64,000 nucleotides of DNA from Streptococcus sp. 29896 (lineage in GTDB: Bacteria; Bacillota; Bacilli; Lactobacillales; Streptococcaceae). Position numbers and translations under genes: made by a program. This document shows positions 1-8,232 of the stretch, piece by piece. The first letter of the stretch is position 1. Every line of letters starts with the position of its first letter. The stretch is from contig NZ_CP118733.1 in the NCBI RefSeq assembly GCF_032594915.1, positions 186,001 through 250,000 on the forward strand, written 5' to 3'. A model generated the notes under the pieces. That model worked only from the letters and a program-made list of their open reading frames with translations. It was not told where the DNA came from and ran no database searches.

Positions 1-2
1 AT

Positions 3-518
3 GGGTCCATTGTTGTGTCAGAAAATACGCCAGCCTATGCCTTATCAGAGCGAATCGGAGGGATGGTTGCCGCCTATGGTATGTTTGGACGCTACGGGCA
101 ATCCAAAAATCCTGATATTCCAACGTTTTCGCTAGAAGGAAACAAGACAACTAGTAGTTATTACAGCCAGGTCTTGGACTACCTCTACAATCATCGAAAC
201 AAGTATGCCGACCTGTTGCTTTACCTAGATTTAGCTTTTGCTGGAGACTGGTATGAGGAATACGTTCACGGTGTGACCGTCTATCAAAAACCAGGTTATG
301 TCAGGGAAGCATTGAATATCGATGCCATCGTGATGGAGGAAACGCCATATAGCATCGCCCTTTATACGGCAAACTTTGGCGGAGCCTCAGAAGACGATCT
401 GGAAATTGATGGATTTGGCTACAATCAGGTCGTTGCTCTTGCCTATGTGATCAATCAATGGCACCGAATCAATATGAATCCTGCCAAGAAGGCTATGGTA
501 GGCCATTATCCAATCTAA
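3..518 (+). CDS. C-terminal part of a beta-lactamase-fold serine hydrolase (partial, cut by window edge)
   Basis: The reading frame is open from the first bases of the window, so the true start lies outside; a GTG at position 15 is only an internal codon. The fragment has about 171 residues. It shows a Ser-Glu-Asn triplet (bases 18-26), like the SDN motif of class A beta-lactamase-fold proteins. Further on, a Lys-Pro-Gly in VYQKPGY resembles the KTG motif and is followed by the usual strand pattern (IDAIVMEETPYSIALYTA). The Ser-x-x-Lys nucleophile would lie upstream and cannot be seen. In streptococci such proteins are usually extracytoplasmic peptidoglycan-related hydrolases rather than resistance enzymes. 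The family call is moderately sure; the substrate is unknown. Confidence 0.55.
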   Translation, partial: GSIVVSENTPAYALSERIGGMVAAYGMFGRYGQSKNPDIPTFSLEGNKTTSSYYSQVLDYLYNHRNKYADLLLYLDLAFAGDWYEEYVHGVTVYQKPGYVREALNIDAIVMEETPYSIALYTANFGGASEDDLEIDGFGYNQVVALAYVINQWHRINMNPAKKAMVGHYPI

Positions 519-540
519 ATAGAAAAGAAGAAAATGAAAG

Positions 541-556
541 AAGACTAGGTCCATTG
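541..556 (+). terminator. 5' half of a rho-independent terminator, split by the IS element
   Basis: AAGACTAGGTC (541-551) pairs perfectly with GACCTAGTCTT at 1992-2002, which is followed by a T run. Removing the IS and one TTG copy restores an 11-bp stem with a 7-base loop, 22 bases after the stop codon of the preceding gene. Confidence 0.8.
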
Positions 557-581
557 TGAACTGCACCCCAAAAGTTAGACA
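557..581 (+). repeat. Left terminal inverted repeat of the IS
   Basis: The repeat begins TGAACTGCACCCCAAAAG and differs from the right end at 3 of 25 positions. Confidence 0.9.
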
Positions 582-610
582 CAAAATCTAACGATTGGGG
601 TGTTTTTCTT

Positions 611-1147
611 ATGAAATTAAGTTATGAAGATAAACTAGAAATATATGAGCTGAGAAAGAGTGGCGTGTCGTGGGTCAACCTTAGCCAGATATACAAGGTC
701 ACTATTGCCAATCTCACATACATGATAAAACTCATGGATCGATATGGCGTGGAAAGCGTTGAAAAAGGTAAAAATAGGTATTATTCACCTGAATTAAAGC
801 AAGAAATAATGGATAAGGTCTTGATTCATGGGTGCTCTCAACTCTCAGTTTCCCTTGATTATGCCTTGCCAAATCGAGGAATGCTTCCCAATTGGATAGC
901 ACAATACAAGAAAAACGGGTATACTATTCTTGAAAAACCAAGAGGGAGACCGAGCAAGATGGGACGTAAACGCAAGAAAACCTGGGAAGAGATGACGGAA
1001 TTAGAGCGCCTTCAAGAGGAAAATGAACGTCTTCGAACTGAGGTGGCCTTCCTAAAAAAGTTGAGAGAACTTCGCTTGAGGGACGAAACACTAGTGCGCG
1101 AACAGCAGAAACAATTAGAGATATGGTCCAAGGAGGATTCCGACTAG
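611..1147 (+). CDS. IS3-family transposase OrfA (helix-turn-helix subunit)
   Basis: This 178-residue basic protein starts 30 bases inside the left inverted repeat. The N-terminal half carries helix-turn-helix segments of the insertion-element HTH type ([17 protein letters not shown]). The end has a leucine-zipper-like heptad region ([22 protein letters not shown]) typical of IS150-group OrfA. In this group OrfA binds the terminal repeats and limits transposition. The A AAA AAG heptamer lies at 1054-1060, exactly in the phase needed for a -1 shift into orfB. Confidence 0.9.
   Translation: MKLSYEDKLEIYELRKSGVSWVNLSQIYKVTIANLTYMIKLMDRYGVESVEKGKNRYYSPELKQEIMDKVLIHGCSQLSVSLDYALPNRGMLPNWIAQYKKNGYTILEKPRGRPSKMGRKRKKTWEEMTELERLQEENERLRTEVAFLKKLRELRLRDETLVREQQKQLEIWSKEDSD
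1054..1060 (+). other. Programmed -1 frameshift site, A AAA AAG
   Basis: The zero frame reads CTA AAA AAG, giving the X XXY YYZ arrangement. The -1 frame stays open from here through 1123 and into orfB, so slippage makes one OrfAB fusion. This is the known mode of IS150-group transposase expression. Confidence 0.85.
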
Positions 1148-1956
1148 ACCTCCTACTTGCGACAGCTAAAATGCCTCGCTCAACTTATTATTATCAAGTC
1201 AAGCAACTGGAGAAACCCGACAAGAACAAAGCCATTAAGGCTGAAATTCAAGCCATTTATGATGACCATAAAGGTAATTACGGCTATCGTCGGATTTATT
1301 TAGAACTCAGAAATCGAGGTTTCTTCATCAACCACAAAAAGGTGCAGCGCTTGATGACAGTCATGGGCTTAGCGGCTCGTATTCGTCGTAAGCGCAAGTA
1401 TGCTTCTTACAAAGGTGAGGTGGGTAAGAAGGCTGATAATCTGATTAAACGTCAGTTTGAGGGATCTAAGCCTTATGAAAAATGTTATACCGATGTGACG
1501 GAGTTTGCTTTGCCTGAAGGGAAACTCTACTTATCGCCTGTTCTTGACGGCTATAATAGTGAGATTATTGATTTTACCCTGTCTCGGTCACCTGACTTGA
1601 AACAGGTTCAAACCATGCTTGCGAAGGCTTTTCCAGCAGATTTATACAGTGGGACTATTCTCCACAGCGATCAAGGTTGGCAATACCAGCACCAGTCTTA
1701 CCATTACTTTTTGGAAACCAAAGGCATTCGACCATCCATGTCCCGCAAAGGGAATAGCCCAGATAATGGGATGATGGAGTCTTTCTTTGGCATTCTCAAA
1801 TCTGAAATGTTTTATGGACTCGAGACATCTTATCAATCACTTGATGAGCTTGAAGAAGCTATTACAGATTATATTTTTTACTACAACAACAAACGAATAA
1901 AAGCAAAATTAAAAGGACTTAGTCCTGTCCAATACAGAACTAAATCCTTTCAATAA
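1123..1956 (+). CDS. IS3-family transposase OrfB (DDE integrase domain)
   Basis: This frame supplies the catalytic half of the OrfAB transposase and overlaps orfA by 25 bases. An HTH_21-like segment ([19 protein letters not shown]) comes first. The rve/DDE domain follows, with Asp in CYTDVTEF, Asp in [11 protein letters not shown] and Glu in [12 protein letters not shown]. The ATG at 1123 has no clear ribosome binding site, so most product is probably the frameshift fusion from 611. The domain is full length and undamaged. Confidence 0.92.
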   Translation: MVQGGFRLDLLLATAKMPRSTYYYQVKQLEKPDKNKAIKAEIQAIYDDHKGNYGYRRIYLELRNRGFFINHKKVQRLMTVMGLAARIRRKRKYASYKGEVGKKADNLIKRQFEGSKPYEKCYTDVTEFALPEGKLYLSPVLDGYNSEIIDFTLSRSPDLKQVQTMLAKAFPADLYSGTILHSDQGWQYQHQSYHYFLETKGIRPSMSRKGNSPDNGMMESFFGILKSEMFYGLETSYQSLDELEEAITDYIFYYNNKRIKAKLKGLSPVQYRTKSFQ

Positions 1957-1961
1957 TTATT

Positions 1962-1986
1962 TGTCCAACTTTTTGGGGGCAGTTCA
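1962..1986 (+). repeat. Right terminal inverted repeat of the IS
   Basis: Its reverse complement starts TGAACTGCCCCCAAAAAG. It abuts the TTG target duplication at 1987-1989. Confidence 0.9.
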
Positions 1987-2005
1987 TTGGCGACCTAGTC
2001 TTTTT
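1987..2005 (+). terminator. 3' half of the split terminator, with T run
   Basis: GACCTAGTCTT at 1992-2002 is the partner of 541-551 and runs into TTTTT. With 1.4 kb of IS in the loop it may no longer stop transcription efficiently. Confidence 0.75.
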
Positions 2006-2123
2006 ATATAGTGAGTACTTTATAGGATTATTCTTTTTGGGACATAGAATAACGATATGTTGCTCATGATAATTTTTACATGCACTCGATTGTTCAGATA
2101 AGCCAGCAAGATGTAGCGAATCT

Positions 2124-2801
2124 CTAGTCTAACTTATTGAGCGTGACGTGAATAGTTGGTTCTGTTTCTAAGTCATATACTGCCTCTGAACTGTCAATAG
2201 GATTTCCCCACAAGATGACCTTATACTGACTGTTTTCCAAAATAAATCCAGGTGTAATCCGCCCACCGAGTCCAGTCATGCCTGGAAGAAGAGCTGCTAT
2301 TTCACTCTCCGCATTCCGAATGATGAAATGATTAGGCTTGTACTCGACAAGGTCAGAAATTTTTGCAGTAAAGGTCTGGACTAGTCCATTTGCATCTTGG
2401 TTTTCATTTTGACGGAAGTCGTTTGTTACGGTAACGGTGCCATCGGCAGTAACGACCATATCAATTTGACGAGCTTGTTGGCTACTTCCTTGCCATGTTC
2501 CCACTAAGTCATTAGGGATACTGGTTGCTGGTAGGGTAAGGAGTTGACTATGGGTTGTTGTGCTACTTACAAGACTCTCAACTCCCTGTGAGCTTTGGCT
2601 TTCTTGATTCTGTTGACTTGTTTCTGTTGAAACGCTGCTTGATGTCGTCGTTTCCGTTAAGCTGGAAACGGTTGTTGAGCTAGTGCTGGTTTGTGTAGTG
2701 CTTGATTGAGTTGTCTGACTTTCTTGTTTTTTTGATGAGCAGGCTACCAATAAGCAACTAGCAGCTAGTAGGATGAGAGTGTTCATTGTAGTCTTTTTCA
2801 T
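2124..2801 (-). CDS. Putative lipoprotein with Ser/Thr-rich linker
   Basis: The chosen start (2801) lies 8 bases after a GGAGG; another ATG six bases upstream is too close to it. The 225-residue product has a lipoprotein signal peptide with lipobox LVAC, so it should be acylated and anchored outside the membrane. A long low-complexity Ser/Thr/Gln linker (about residues 25-90) follows. The compact C-terminal domain contains LVGTWQGSS, resembling streptococcal DUF6287-type lipoproteins; that family name is tentative. A consensus promoter and a WalR/VicR-type box lie directly upstream, suggesting a role in the cell envelope. No function is known to me. Confidence 0.75.
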   Translation of the reverse strand: MKKTTMNTLILLAASCLLVACSSKKQESQTTQSSTTQTSTSSTTVSSLTETTTSSSVSTETSQQNQESQSSQGVESLVSSTTTHSQLLTLPATSIPNDLVGTWQGSSQQARQIDMVVTADGTVTVTNDFRQNENQDANGLVQTFTAKISDLVEYKPNHFIIRNAESEIAALLPGMTGLGGRITPGFILENSQYKVILWGNPIDSSEAVYDLETEPTIHVTLNKLD

Positions 2802-2826
2802 TTTCATTACCTCCAAATATAGATAA

Positions 2827-2855
2827 AGTATATCAGGAAAACAATGCATTGTCAA
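2827..2855 (-). promoter_or_regulatory. Promoter of the lipoprotein gene
   Basis: On the minus strand TTGACA (2850-2855) and TATACT (2827-2832) are separated by 17 bases, a near-consensus sigma-A promoter. Confidence 0.8.
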
Positions 2856-2863
2856 CACAGTTT

Positions 2864-2889
2864 TGTAACATTTGTAATATATTTGTAAC
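2864..2889 (+). promoter_or_regulatory. Candidate WalR/VicR box upstream of the lipoprotein promoter
   Basis: TGTAAT (2873-2878), five bases, then TGTAAC (2884-2889) fits the WalR/VicR consensus TGTWAH-N5-TGTWAH. A third half site, TGTAAC, lies at 2864-2869. The box is just upstream of the -35 element, a position used for activation. Confidence 0.5.
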
Positions 2890-2905
2890 AAAAGAAATCT
2901 ATTTG

Positions 2906-5398
2906 TTATCTATTTTTGAAAAATTCCTCTATATCTGCCTCTCGAATGCCAATCATAGGGTCGATGGTTAGCAGGTTGTCCACCGTCAGAATGTATTCTT
3001 TAGGGTGGGTGCTTGTCCTTTCTGGCTCTTCTTGTTCTAGAAGGGTCAGTTGTTGACGATCCCTTGTCTGTGAATCTGTGGCTGTTTGGGATAAGGATGG
3101 GCTTGTTATTGTGGGTTGGCTAGCTGGACTAGTTGGGCTTTCTTTCAACTCTGCCAGGCTATCTTTGCTTTCCTGCTCTGCTTTTTCCCCTTGGAAACGA
3201 GGGACCAGATAGGTTTTTCGGATCGTACCGGCGTTTTGAACAGCAATCTGGTAGGCGCTGCTTTCACCGAGGAGAATCAATTTACTCTTTGAGCGGGTGA
3301 TGGCCGTGTAGAGGAGGTTGCGCTGGAGCATCCGGCTGCTGGAACGAGTCAGGGGCAGAATGACTACTTGAAATTCACTCCCTTGGGACTTGTGAATGGA
3401 CATGGCATAGGCTAGGCTGATTTTATACCATTCATTTCGTGGGTAAGTGACCTCGTTGCCGTCGAAGTTGATGGTCAGTTCATCCTGCTTGGAGTCGGTA
3501 TACTTAGCGGGTAAGAGGTCGGTGATGTAGCCCAAATCTCCGTTGAAGACGTTGGCTTCGGCATCGTTGACAAGGTGGATGACGCGGTCTCCTTGGCGAA
3601 ATGCTTGGTCATTGTGGAGGAATTCAAGTGTGCCTTCTTCCTTGGGATTGAGCAAGGCTTGAGTGATGGTGTTGAGCTGGTCAATACCTGCAGCCCCCTT
3701 GTACATGGGGGCCAGAATCTGCACCTCCGAGGCTGGGATGCCCGATTTGACGGCTGCGCTGACAATCCGTTCAATCATAGCAGGAATCTGCTGGTTGCTG
3801 GCTTCGAAGTAGGACCTGTCTGGTTTCTTTTCCCGGAAGTCTTGCGGTAGGGCTCCTTGGCGGATGTGGCTGGCTAGGGTGACGATGGTAGAATCATCTG
3901 ACTGGCGGTAAATCCGTTCCAGGGTGATGCTGGGTAGCTGTTCAATCTTTAGGAGGTCGGCAAGGACCTGACCAGGACTGACAGAAGGGAGTTGTTCGGC
4001 ATCACCAACAATCAGCACTTGGGTATTCGAGGAGATGTTTTGAAAGAGCTGGTTGGCCAGCCAGGTATCCACCATCGAAAACTCGTCGATGATGATAAAT
4101 TCAGCATCTAGATAGTCGTCACGGTAGGTCTCTTCTTGGCCTTCTACTAAGCCGAGGTGCCGGTGGATGGTTGCTGCCGGTAAGCCTGTTAACTCGTTCA
4201 TCCGTCTGGCTGCCCGACCTGTTGGAGCAGCCAGTAAGATGGGGGAGTCGTCCCGTTTTTGGGTCAAATCAATTTGGTGTAAGATGGCATAGACAGCGAT
4301 AATTCCATTAATAACCGTTGTTTTTCCTGTTCCTGGTCCCCCTGTTAAAATAAAGACAGGGTGGCTGATGGCTTGACGAATGGCATCCTTTTGGATGGCA
4401 TCATACTGGATCTTGGCCATCTCTTCAAATTCCTTGATGGCTAGATCAATCTCTTCTCTCGAAAAGGTCTTGGTAGAAGACTTGGTCAGTAGGCGGTGGA
4501 GGTTTTTATGGATGCCCTCTTCTGCAAAATAGAGGCTATTGTCAAAGAGTTTGGTCCCTGCTTGCTGGATTTTTCCTTCTTGAAGGAGATTGGTGATTTC
4601 CTGGGCAAGGGCCGCGGGGTCCAATTCTGTTGGACGGGCTGCTTCGAGCAGGTCTAAGCTATGTTCTAGGAGTGCGCGTGCTTCGATATAGGTGTCTCCG
4701 CTCTCTAGGGATTGCTGTAAGAGGGTGTAGAGCAAGCCTGCCCGGTAGCGCTGGGGAGACTGGCTATCGATACCCAGGTTCTCTGCCATTCGGTCAGCCA
4801 GGGTAAAGCCCATCCCTTGTACATCTTCAACCAGCTGGTAGGGATTTTCTTCAAGGACAGAAAGGGTCTTTTCCTTGTAGATTTCATGGATTTGGAAGGC
4901 CAGCTTGTTTGGGATGCCGTATTCTGCTAAGCGTGAGAGAATCATCTCGGTGCTATAATTGAGACGAAGTTTTTCTAGGAAGGCTTGGCGGTTGGCAGTC
5001 GATAGTCCGCTGATTTGGGTTAGTTTTTCAGGCTCTGCCAAAATCTTGTCAATGGTATCTTCTCCATAGAGTTGGACAATTTTCTCTGCTGTTTTGCGCC
5101 CGATTCCCTTGAAATGGTCGCTGGAGAAATACTTGACCAAACCAGCAGAAGTAGGCTTGCTACGTTCGTAGCGAGAGATTTGAAGCTGCTGGCCGTATTT
5201 GGGATGGGTGACTAGATTGCCATAGAAACGATAGTCTTCTCCCTCGATGACATCTGCCATGGTTCCTGTGACAATAATCTCATAATCATCATAGTCAGCG
5301 TCGGTTTCATCAATTTCCAAGAGAAGGATTTTATAAAAGTTTGCCGGATTTTCAAAAATGATTCGGTCGATGCTTCCGGTGAAATAGTATTCTGTCAT
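2906..5398 (-). CDS. recD2: RecD2-type DNA helicase (RecD/TraA family)
   Basis: This 830-residue protein is the size of RecD2, the stand-alone 5'-3' helicase of bacteria lacking RecBC, implicated in DNA repair and replication-fork stability. An N-terminal OB-like segment is followed by a helix-hairpin-helix region (FKGIGRKTAEKIV, near residue 100). The SF1 motor has Walker A GGPGTGKTT (near 352-360), Walker B IIIDEFSMVD, and a late motif AMSIHKSQGSEF. The last 100 residues form a Pro/Ser/Thr-rich tail. That tail contains FQGEKAEQE, encoded by a 28-base stretch identical to one in rnhC. A terminator-like hairpin separates it from lepB. Confidence 0.93.
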   Translation of the reverse strand: MTEYYFTGSIDRIIFENPANFYKILLLEIDETDADYDDYEIIVTGTMADVIEGEDYRFYGNLVTHPKYGQQLQISRYERSKPTSAGLVKYFSSDHFKGIGRKTAEKIVQLYGEDTIDKILAEPEKLTQISGLSTANRQAFLEKLRLNYSTEMILSRLAEYGIPNKLAFQIHEIYKEKTLSVLEENPYQLVEDVQGMGFTLADRMAENLGIDSQSPQRYRAGLLYTLLQQSLESGDTYIEARALLEHSLDLLEAARPTELDPAALAQEITNLLQEGKIQQAGTKLFDNSLYFAEEGIHKNLHRLLTKSSTKTFSREEIDLAIKEFEEMAKIQYDAIQKDAIRQAISHPVFILTGGPGTGKTTVINGIIAVYAILHQIDLTQKRDDSPILLAAPTGRAARRMNELTGLPAATIHRHLGLVEGQEETYRDDYLDAEFIIIDEFSMVDTWLANQLFQNISSNTQVLIVGDAEQLPSVSPGQVLADLLKIEQLPSITLERIYRQSDDSTIVTLASHIRQGALPQDFREKKPDRSYFEASNQQIPAMIERIVSAAVKSGIPASEVQILAPMYKGAAGIDQLNTITQALLNPKEEGTLEFLHNDQAFRQGDRVIHLVNDAEANVFNGDLGYITDLLPAKYTDSKQDELTINFDGNEVTYPRNEWYKISLAYAMSIHKSQGSEFQVVILPLTRSSSRMLQRNLLYTAITRSKSKLILLGESSAYQIAVQNAGTIRKTYLVPRFQGEKAEQESKDSLAELKESPTSPASQPTITSPSLSQTATDSQTRDRQQLTLLEQEEPERTSTHPKEYILTVDNLLTIDPMIGIREADIEEFFKNR
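3170..3197. repeat. 28-bp exact repeat, copy in recD2
   Basis: These 28 bases are identical, in the same orientation and reading frame, to 6770-6797 in rnhC. Both encode FQGEKAEQE. Confidence 0.9.
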
Positions 5399-5411
5399 AG
5401 TCTATCCTTAC

Positions 5412-5438
5412 GAAAAAATCACAAGCGAACTTGTGATT
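5412..5438 (-). terminator. Rho-independent terminator after lepB, with UUCG loop
   Basis: Read on the minus strand, AATCACAAG and CTTGTGATT form a 9-bp stem around TTCG and are followed by a T run. The lepB stop codon lies at the base of the stem. It should reduce read-through from lepB into recD2. Confidence 0.8.
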
Positions 5439-6048
5439 ACTGAACGGTACCAATTCGGTTGAATGGCCAGATACGTAGCTTGATTTCCCCTTCGATCTGG
5501 TCAGCAGAGAAGGTGCCCACATGACGGCTATCCTGTGATACCAGACGGTCATCCCCTAGCAAGAAATATTGGTTTTCAGGGACTTGGATGGTAAAGCTCG
5601 CGTACTTGTTGGCATCCATGGTAAAGGCTGTCGATTCAAGAGCGAGGGCTTGAAAATTCGCGTTATAAGAGTAAACGGACTGGAGCTTGTCTTGGCTGTA
5701 AGCTGCCAGGTACTGGTCCAAGTAAGGCTCATCCACTTCTTGGTCGTTGACGTAGAGGACATCATTTTCATAGCGGATGGTGTCGCCTGGCATCCCGATG
5801 ACCCGTTTGACAATCAGTTTTTCCTTGCCATTGGTATCTGTCTCACTAGCTACAACCACATCAAATCGTTGAATGCTTGTTGTCCGTACCATGATCAAAT
5901 GCTCTTGATCCAGAAGTGTCGGGTCCATTGAGTGGCCATCAACTGTCACCGGGCTCCAAATATAGAGACGGCTCAAGATAAAACCGACGATAAAGAGGGT
6001 AAAGAGTCCCCATTCTGCTAAAAAGCCTGCAAATGACAATTTTTTCAT
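5437..6048 (-). CDS. lepB: Signal peptidase I
   Basis: This 203-residue type I signal peptidase removes signal peptides from exported proteins at the outer face of the membrane. One N-terminal membrane segment (about residues 9-30) precedes the catalytic domain. The nucleophile Ser40 sits in GHSMDPTLL and the general base Lys81 in VKRVIGMPGD. A later conserved box contains LLGDDR and DSRHVGTF. It lies 13 bases downstream of rnhC and is probably co-transcribed with it, as is common in streptococci. Length and motifs are normal. Confidence 0.95.
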   Translation of the reverse strand: MKKLSFAGFLAEWGLFTLFIVGFILSRLYIWSPVTVDGHSMDPTLLDQEHLIMVRTTSIQRFDVVVASETDTNGKEKLIVKRVIGMPGDTIRYENDVLYVNDQEVDEPYLDQYLAAYSQDKLQSVYSYNANFQALALESTAFTMDANKYASFTIQVPENQYFLLGDDRLVSQDSRHVGTFSADQIEGEIKLRIWPFNRIGTVQ

Positions 6049-6061
6049 TTCAACGATTTCC

Positions 6062-6952
6062 TCATTTCACTAATTTTTGTGCTTTCTGTGTATTGGCAAA
6101 GTGGAGTTTGGCAGTTTGGTTGAGTCCTGCCATACCATATTGTTTTAAGATGCTGGCTGCGACTTGGTCTGACTTGCTTCCGGCTCCTGATGGCAAATTC
6201 CTCCCAACTAGTTGACCAAGCTGGACAAGATTTTCTAAAAACATAGCTCTAGCAATAATAGAAGATACTGCTACAGCCAGATACTTACTCTCGGCCTTTT
6301 CTTCTAGAGTGACGGGGTTGGCAAATTGGTTGGTTTCCTTCTTCAAGTACTTTTTATAGTTTTGACTGGAAGTGAAGGCGTCAATGACAATCTTCTCAGG
6401 CTGGACACCCTTTTGCAAGAGTAGGAAAATAGCCTGATTGTGTAGGGCAACCTTGACAGATACCGCATTGTAGCCTTGCTCGATGACTTCGTTGTATTTT
6501 TTCGGTGACAATAGCAGAGCTTGGTGGGGGATCTTTTCTTTTAAGAGAGGAGCAATCTGGCAGATTTTTTGGTCTGTCATTTTCTTGGAATCATCCACAC
6601 CAAGCGACTTGAGAAAGGCATGGTCTTCTGGGCGGACAAAACTAGCAACGACTGCCAAACCTCCAAAATAAGACCCGTTTCCAACCTCATCTGTTCCAAT
6701 CATGGGCAGGTCTTGACCAAGACTGGTCGCCTGTCCAGAGCTTTCTGGTTTATAACCCCAGCGACTTGCTTCCTGCTCTGCTTTTTCCCCTTGGAAAACG
6801 ACCTTTCCAGAAGTATAGATGGAGAGGCTGGCTCCATTCAGTTTGAAAAAGGCGGTGATATAGGGATTTTTACTGGGTGCCTGATAAGCAGAGTAGTGAC
6901 TGGCCATCTTGGTCGCTTCCTGTGGAGAGACCTTTAGTACGACTGTATTCAT
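6062..6952 (-). CDS. rnhC: Ribonuclease HIII
   Basis: This 296-residue enzyme cuts RNA in RNA/DNA hybrids. The N-terminal TBP-like substrate-binding domain is followed by the type 2 RNase H core with [13 protein letters not shown]; Asp88 and Glu89 are the first acidic residues of the active site. A later Asp lies in IVIDAF. There is no ribosome binding site before the ATG. A TACAAT hexamer ends only six bases upstream, so the message could be leaderless. Residues near 54-62 are encoded by a 28-bp repeat shared with recD2. Confidence 0.94.
   Translation of the reverse strand: MNTVVLKVSPQEATKMASHYSAYQAPSKNPYITAFFKLNGASLSIYTSGKVVFQGEKAEQEASRWGYKPESSGQATSLGQDLPMIGTDEVGNGSYFGGLAVVASFVRPEDHAFLKSLGVDDSKKMTDQKICQIAPLLKEKIPHQALLLSPKKYNEVIEQGYNAVSVKVALHNQAIFLLLQKGVQPEKIVIDAFTSSQNYKKYLKKETNQFANPVTLEEKAESKYLAVAVSSIIARAMFLENLVQLGQLVGRNLPSGAGSKSDQVAASILKQYGMAGLNQTAKLHFANTQKAQKLVK
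6770..6797. repeat. 28-bp exact repeat, copy in rnhC
   Basis: This is identical to 3170-3197 in recD2, in the same strand and codon phase. Confidence 0.9.
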
Positions 6953-7042
6953 GTTTTTATTGTATCACAAATGCTGGTTAGAGTGTGCAGAAAACCTTAG
7001 TTTTTGCTATAGTAGAAGAAGCAAAAGTAAAGGAGATTTAGG

Positions 7043-8026
7043 ATGGGACAAGAAGTGAACTTTCGCTGGGCGACTCTGGGAACAGGCATCATCGCCAACG
7101 AATTGGTTCAGGCTTTGCAGGCTATGGGGGGCAACCTCTACTCTGTAGCTAACCGTACCTATGACAAGGGTGTGGAATTTGCGCAAAAATATGGCATCGA
7201 GAAAGTTTATGAAGAAATCGATCAAGTATTTGAGGATCCTGAGGTAGATATTATCTATATTTCTACGCCTCACAATACCCATATCAATTATTTGAGAAAG
7301 GCCTTGAAAGCGGGCAAACATGTCCTATGTGAAAAGTCTATTACGCTTAATTCAGAAGAATTAGCAGAAGCCATTCAACTGGCAGAGGAAAACCAGGTTA
7401 TCCTGGCAGAAGCCATGACCATTTTCCATATGCCTATTTACCGTAAGCTGCATGAAGTAGTTGCCAGTGGCAAACTGGGTGTATTGAAGATGATCCAGAT
7501 GAACTTTGGTAGCTACAAGGAATACGACATGACCAACCGCTTTTTCAATAAGAGCTTGGCAGGCGGTGCCCTCTTGGATATTGGGGTCTACGCCCTGTCC
7601 TTTGTCCGTTGGTTTATGACGGAAAAGCCTAGCCAGGTTTTGTCCCAGGTCAAATTAGCTCCGACAGGTGTGGACGAGCAGGTAGGGATTTTGCTCAGCA
7701 ATGATGCAGGAGAAATGGCGACCATCGCCCTGACCCTCCATGCCAAACAGCCAAAACGGGGCACCATTGCCTACGACAAGGGCTACATCGAGCTTTACGA
7801 GTATCCTCGTGGTCAGAAAGCAGTCATTACCTATACTGAAAACGGTAGTCAAGAAGTAATCGAAGCGGGCGAGACAGCCAAGGCTCTTTCTTATGAAGTG
7901 GCGGATATGGAAAAAGCTGTCGCAGGCATCGAAAACACCATGCACCTAGCCTACACCCAAGATGTCATGGAGATCATGACCCAACTCCGAAAAGAATGGG
8001 GCTTGGTTTATCCAGAAGAAGAATAG
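7043..8026 (+). CDS. Gfo/Idh/MocA-family oxidoreductase
   Basis: This 327-residue NAD(P)-dependent dehydrogenase-like protein begins 7 bases after AAAGGAG. The Rossmann start is LGTGIIANELVQAL, with the family's later EKSITLN motif (CEKP in many members). The C-terminal half is the mixed alpha/beta substrate domain with GGALLDIGVYAL. Members oxidise sugars, inositols or related cyclic alcohols; the substrate cannot be told from sequence. It stands alone, divergent from rnhC, and ends at a strong terminator. Confidence 0.9.
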   Translation: MGQEVNFRWATLGTGIIANELVQALQAMGGNLYSVANRTYDKGVEFAQKYGIEKVYEEIDQVFEDPEVDIIYISTPHNTHINYLRKALKAGKHVLCEKSITLNSEELAEAIQLAEENQVILAEAMTIFHMPIYRKLHEVVASGKLGVLKMIQMNFGSYKEYDMTNRFFNKSLAGGALLDIGVYALSFVRWFMTEKPSQVLSQVKLAPTGVDEQVGILLSNDAGEMATIALTLHAKQPKRGTIAYDKGYIELYEYPRGQKAVITYTENGSQEVIEAGETAKALSYEVADMEKAVAGIENTMHLAYTQDVMEIMTQLRKEWGLVYPEEE

Positions 8027-8070
8027 AACCCCAGCTCGAAAGAAGAAAGTCAGTGTAAAAGCAATCATTT

Positions 8071-8101
8071 AGAACAGGATAGGTAGCCTGTTCTTTTTTT
8101 G
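8071..8101 (+). terminator. Rho-independent terminator after the oxidoreductase gene
   Basis: AGAACAGG (8071-8078) pairs with CCTGTTCT (8087-8094), followed by a T run. The rest of the 8027-8382 gap is AT-rich and holds the promoter region of the next gene. Confidence 0.9.
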
Positions 8102-8232
8102 TATCTTGCCTAAAAATCAATGAAAAATGAGAAAAATATTATAGGTCTTTTAAATAGGAAGAAGAGTGCAATATTGAGCTTTTTAGTCAAAAAATGACAA
8201 TATTTTGGAATATTCAATAATATTATAGTATG

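Larger units (their letters stand above)
557..1986 (+). mobile_element. Complete IS3-family (IS150-group) insertion sequence, 1430 bp
   Basis: The element is bounded by 25-bp terminal inverted repeats (557-581 and 1962-1986) that match at 22 of 25 positions and begin TGAACTG. A 3-bp direct repeat, TTG, flanks it at 554-556 and 1987-1989, as expected for IS3-family transposition. Inside are two overlapping frames, orfA and orfB, joined by a canonical A AAA AAG slippery site. Both frames and the DDE residues are intact, so the copy could be active. Confidence 0.93.

Noticed and set aside
3-518. Gene disrupted by the IS
   Set aside because: The hydrolase frame ends with its own stop at 516-518, before the insertion, which lies in the terminator.
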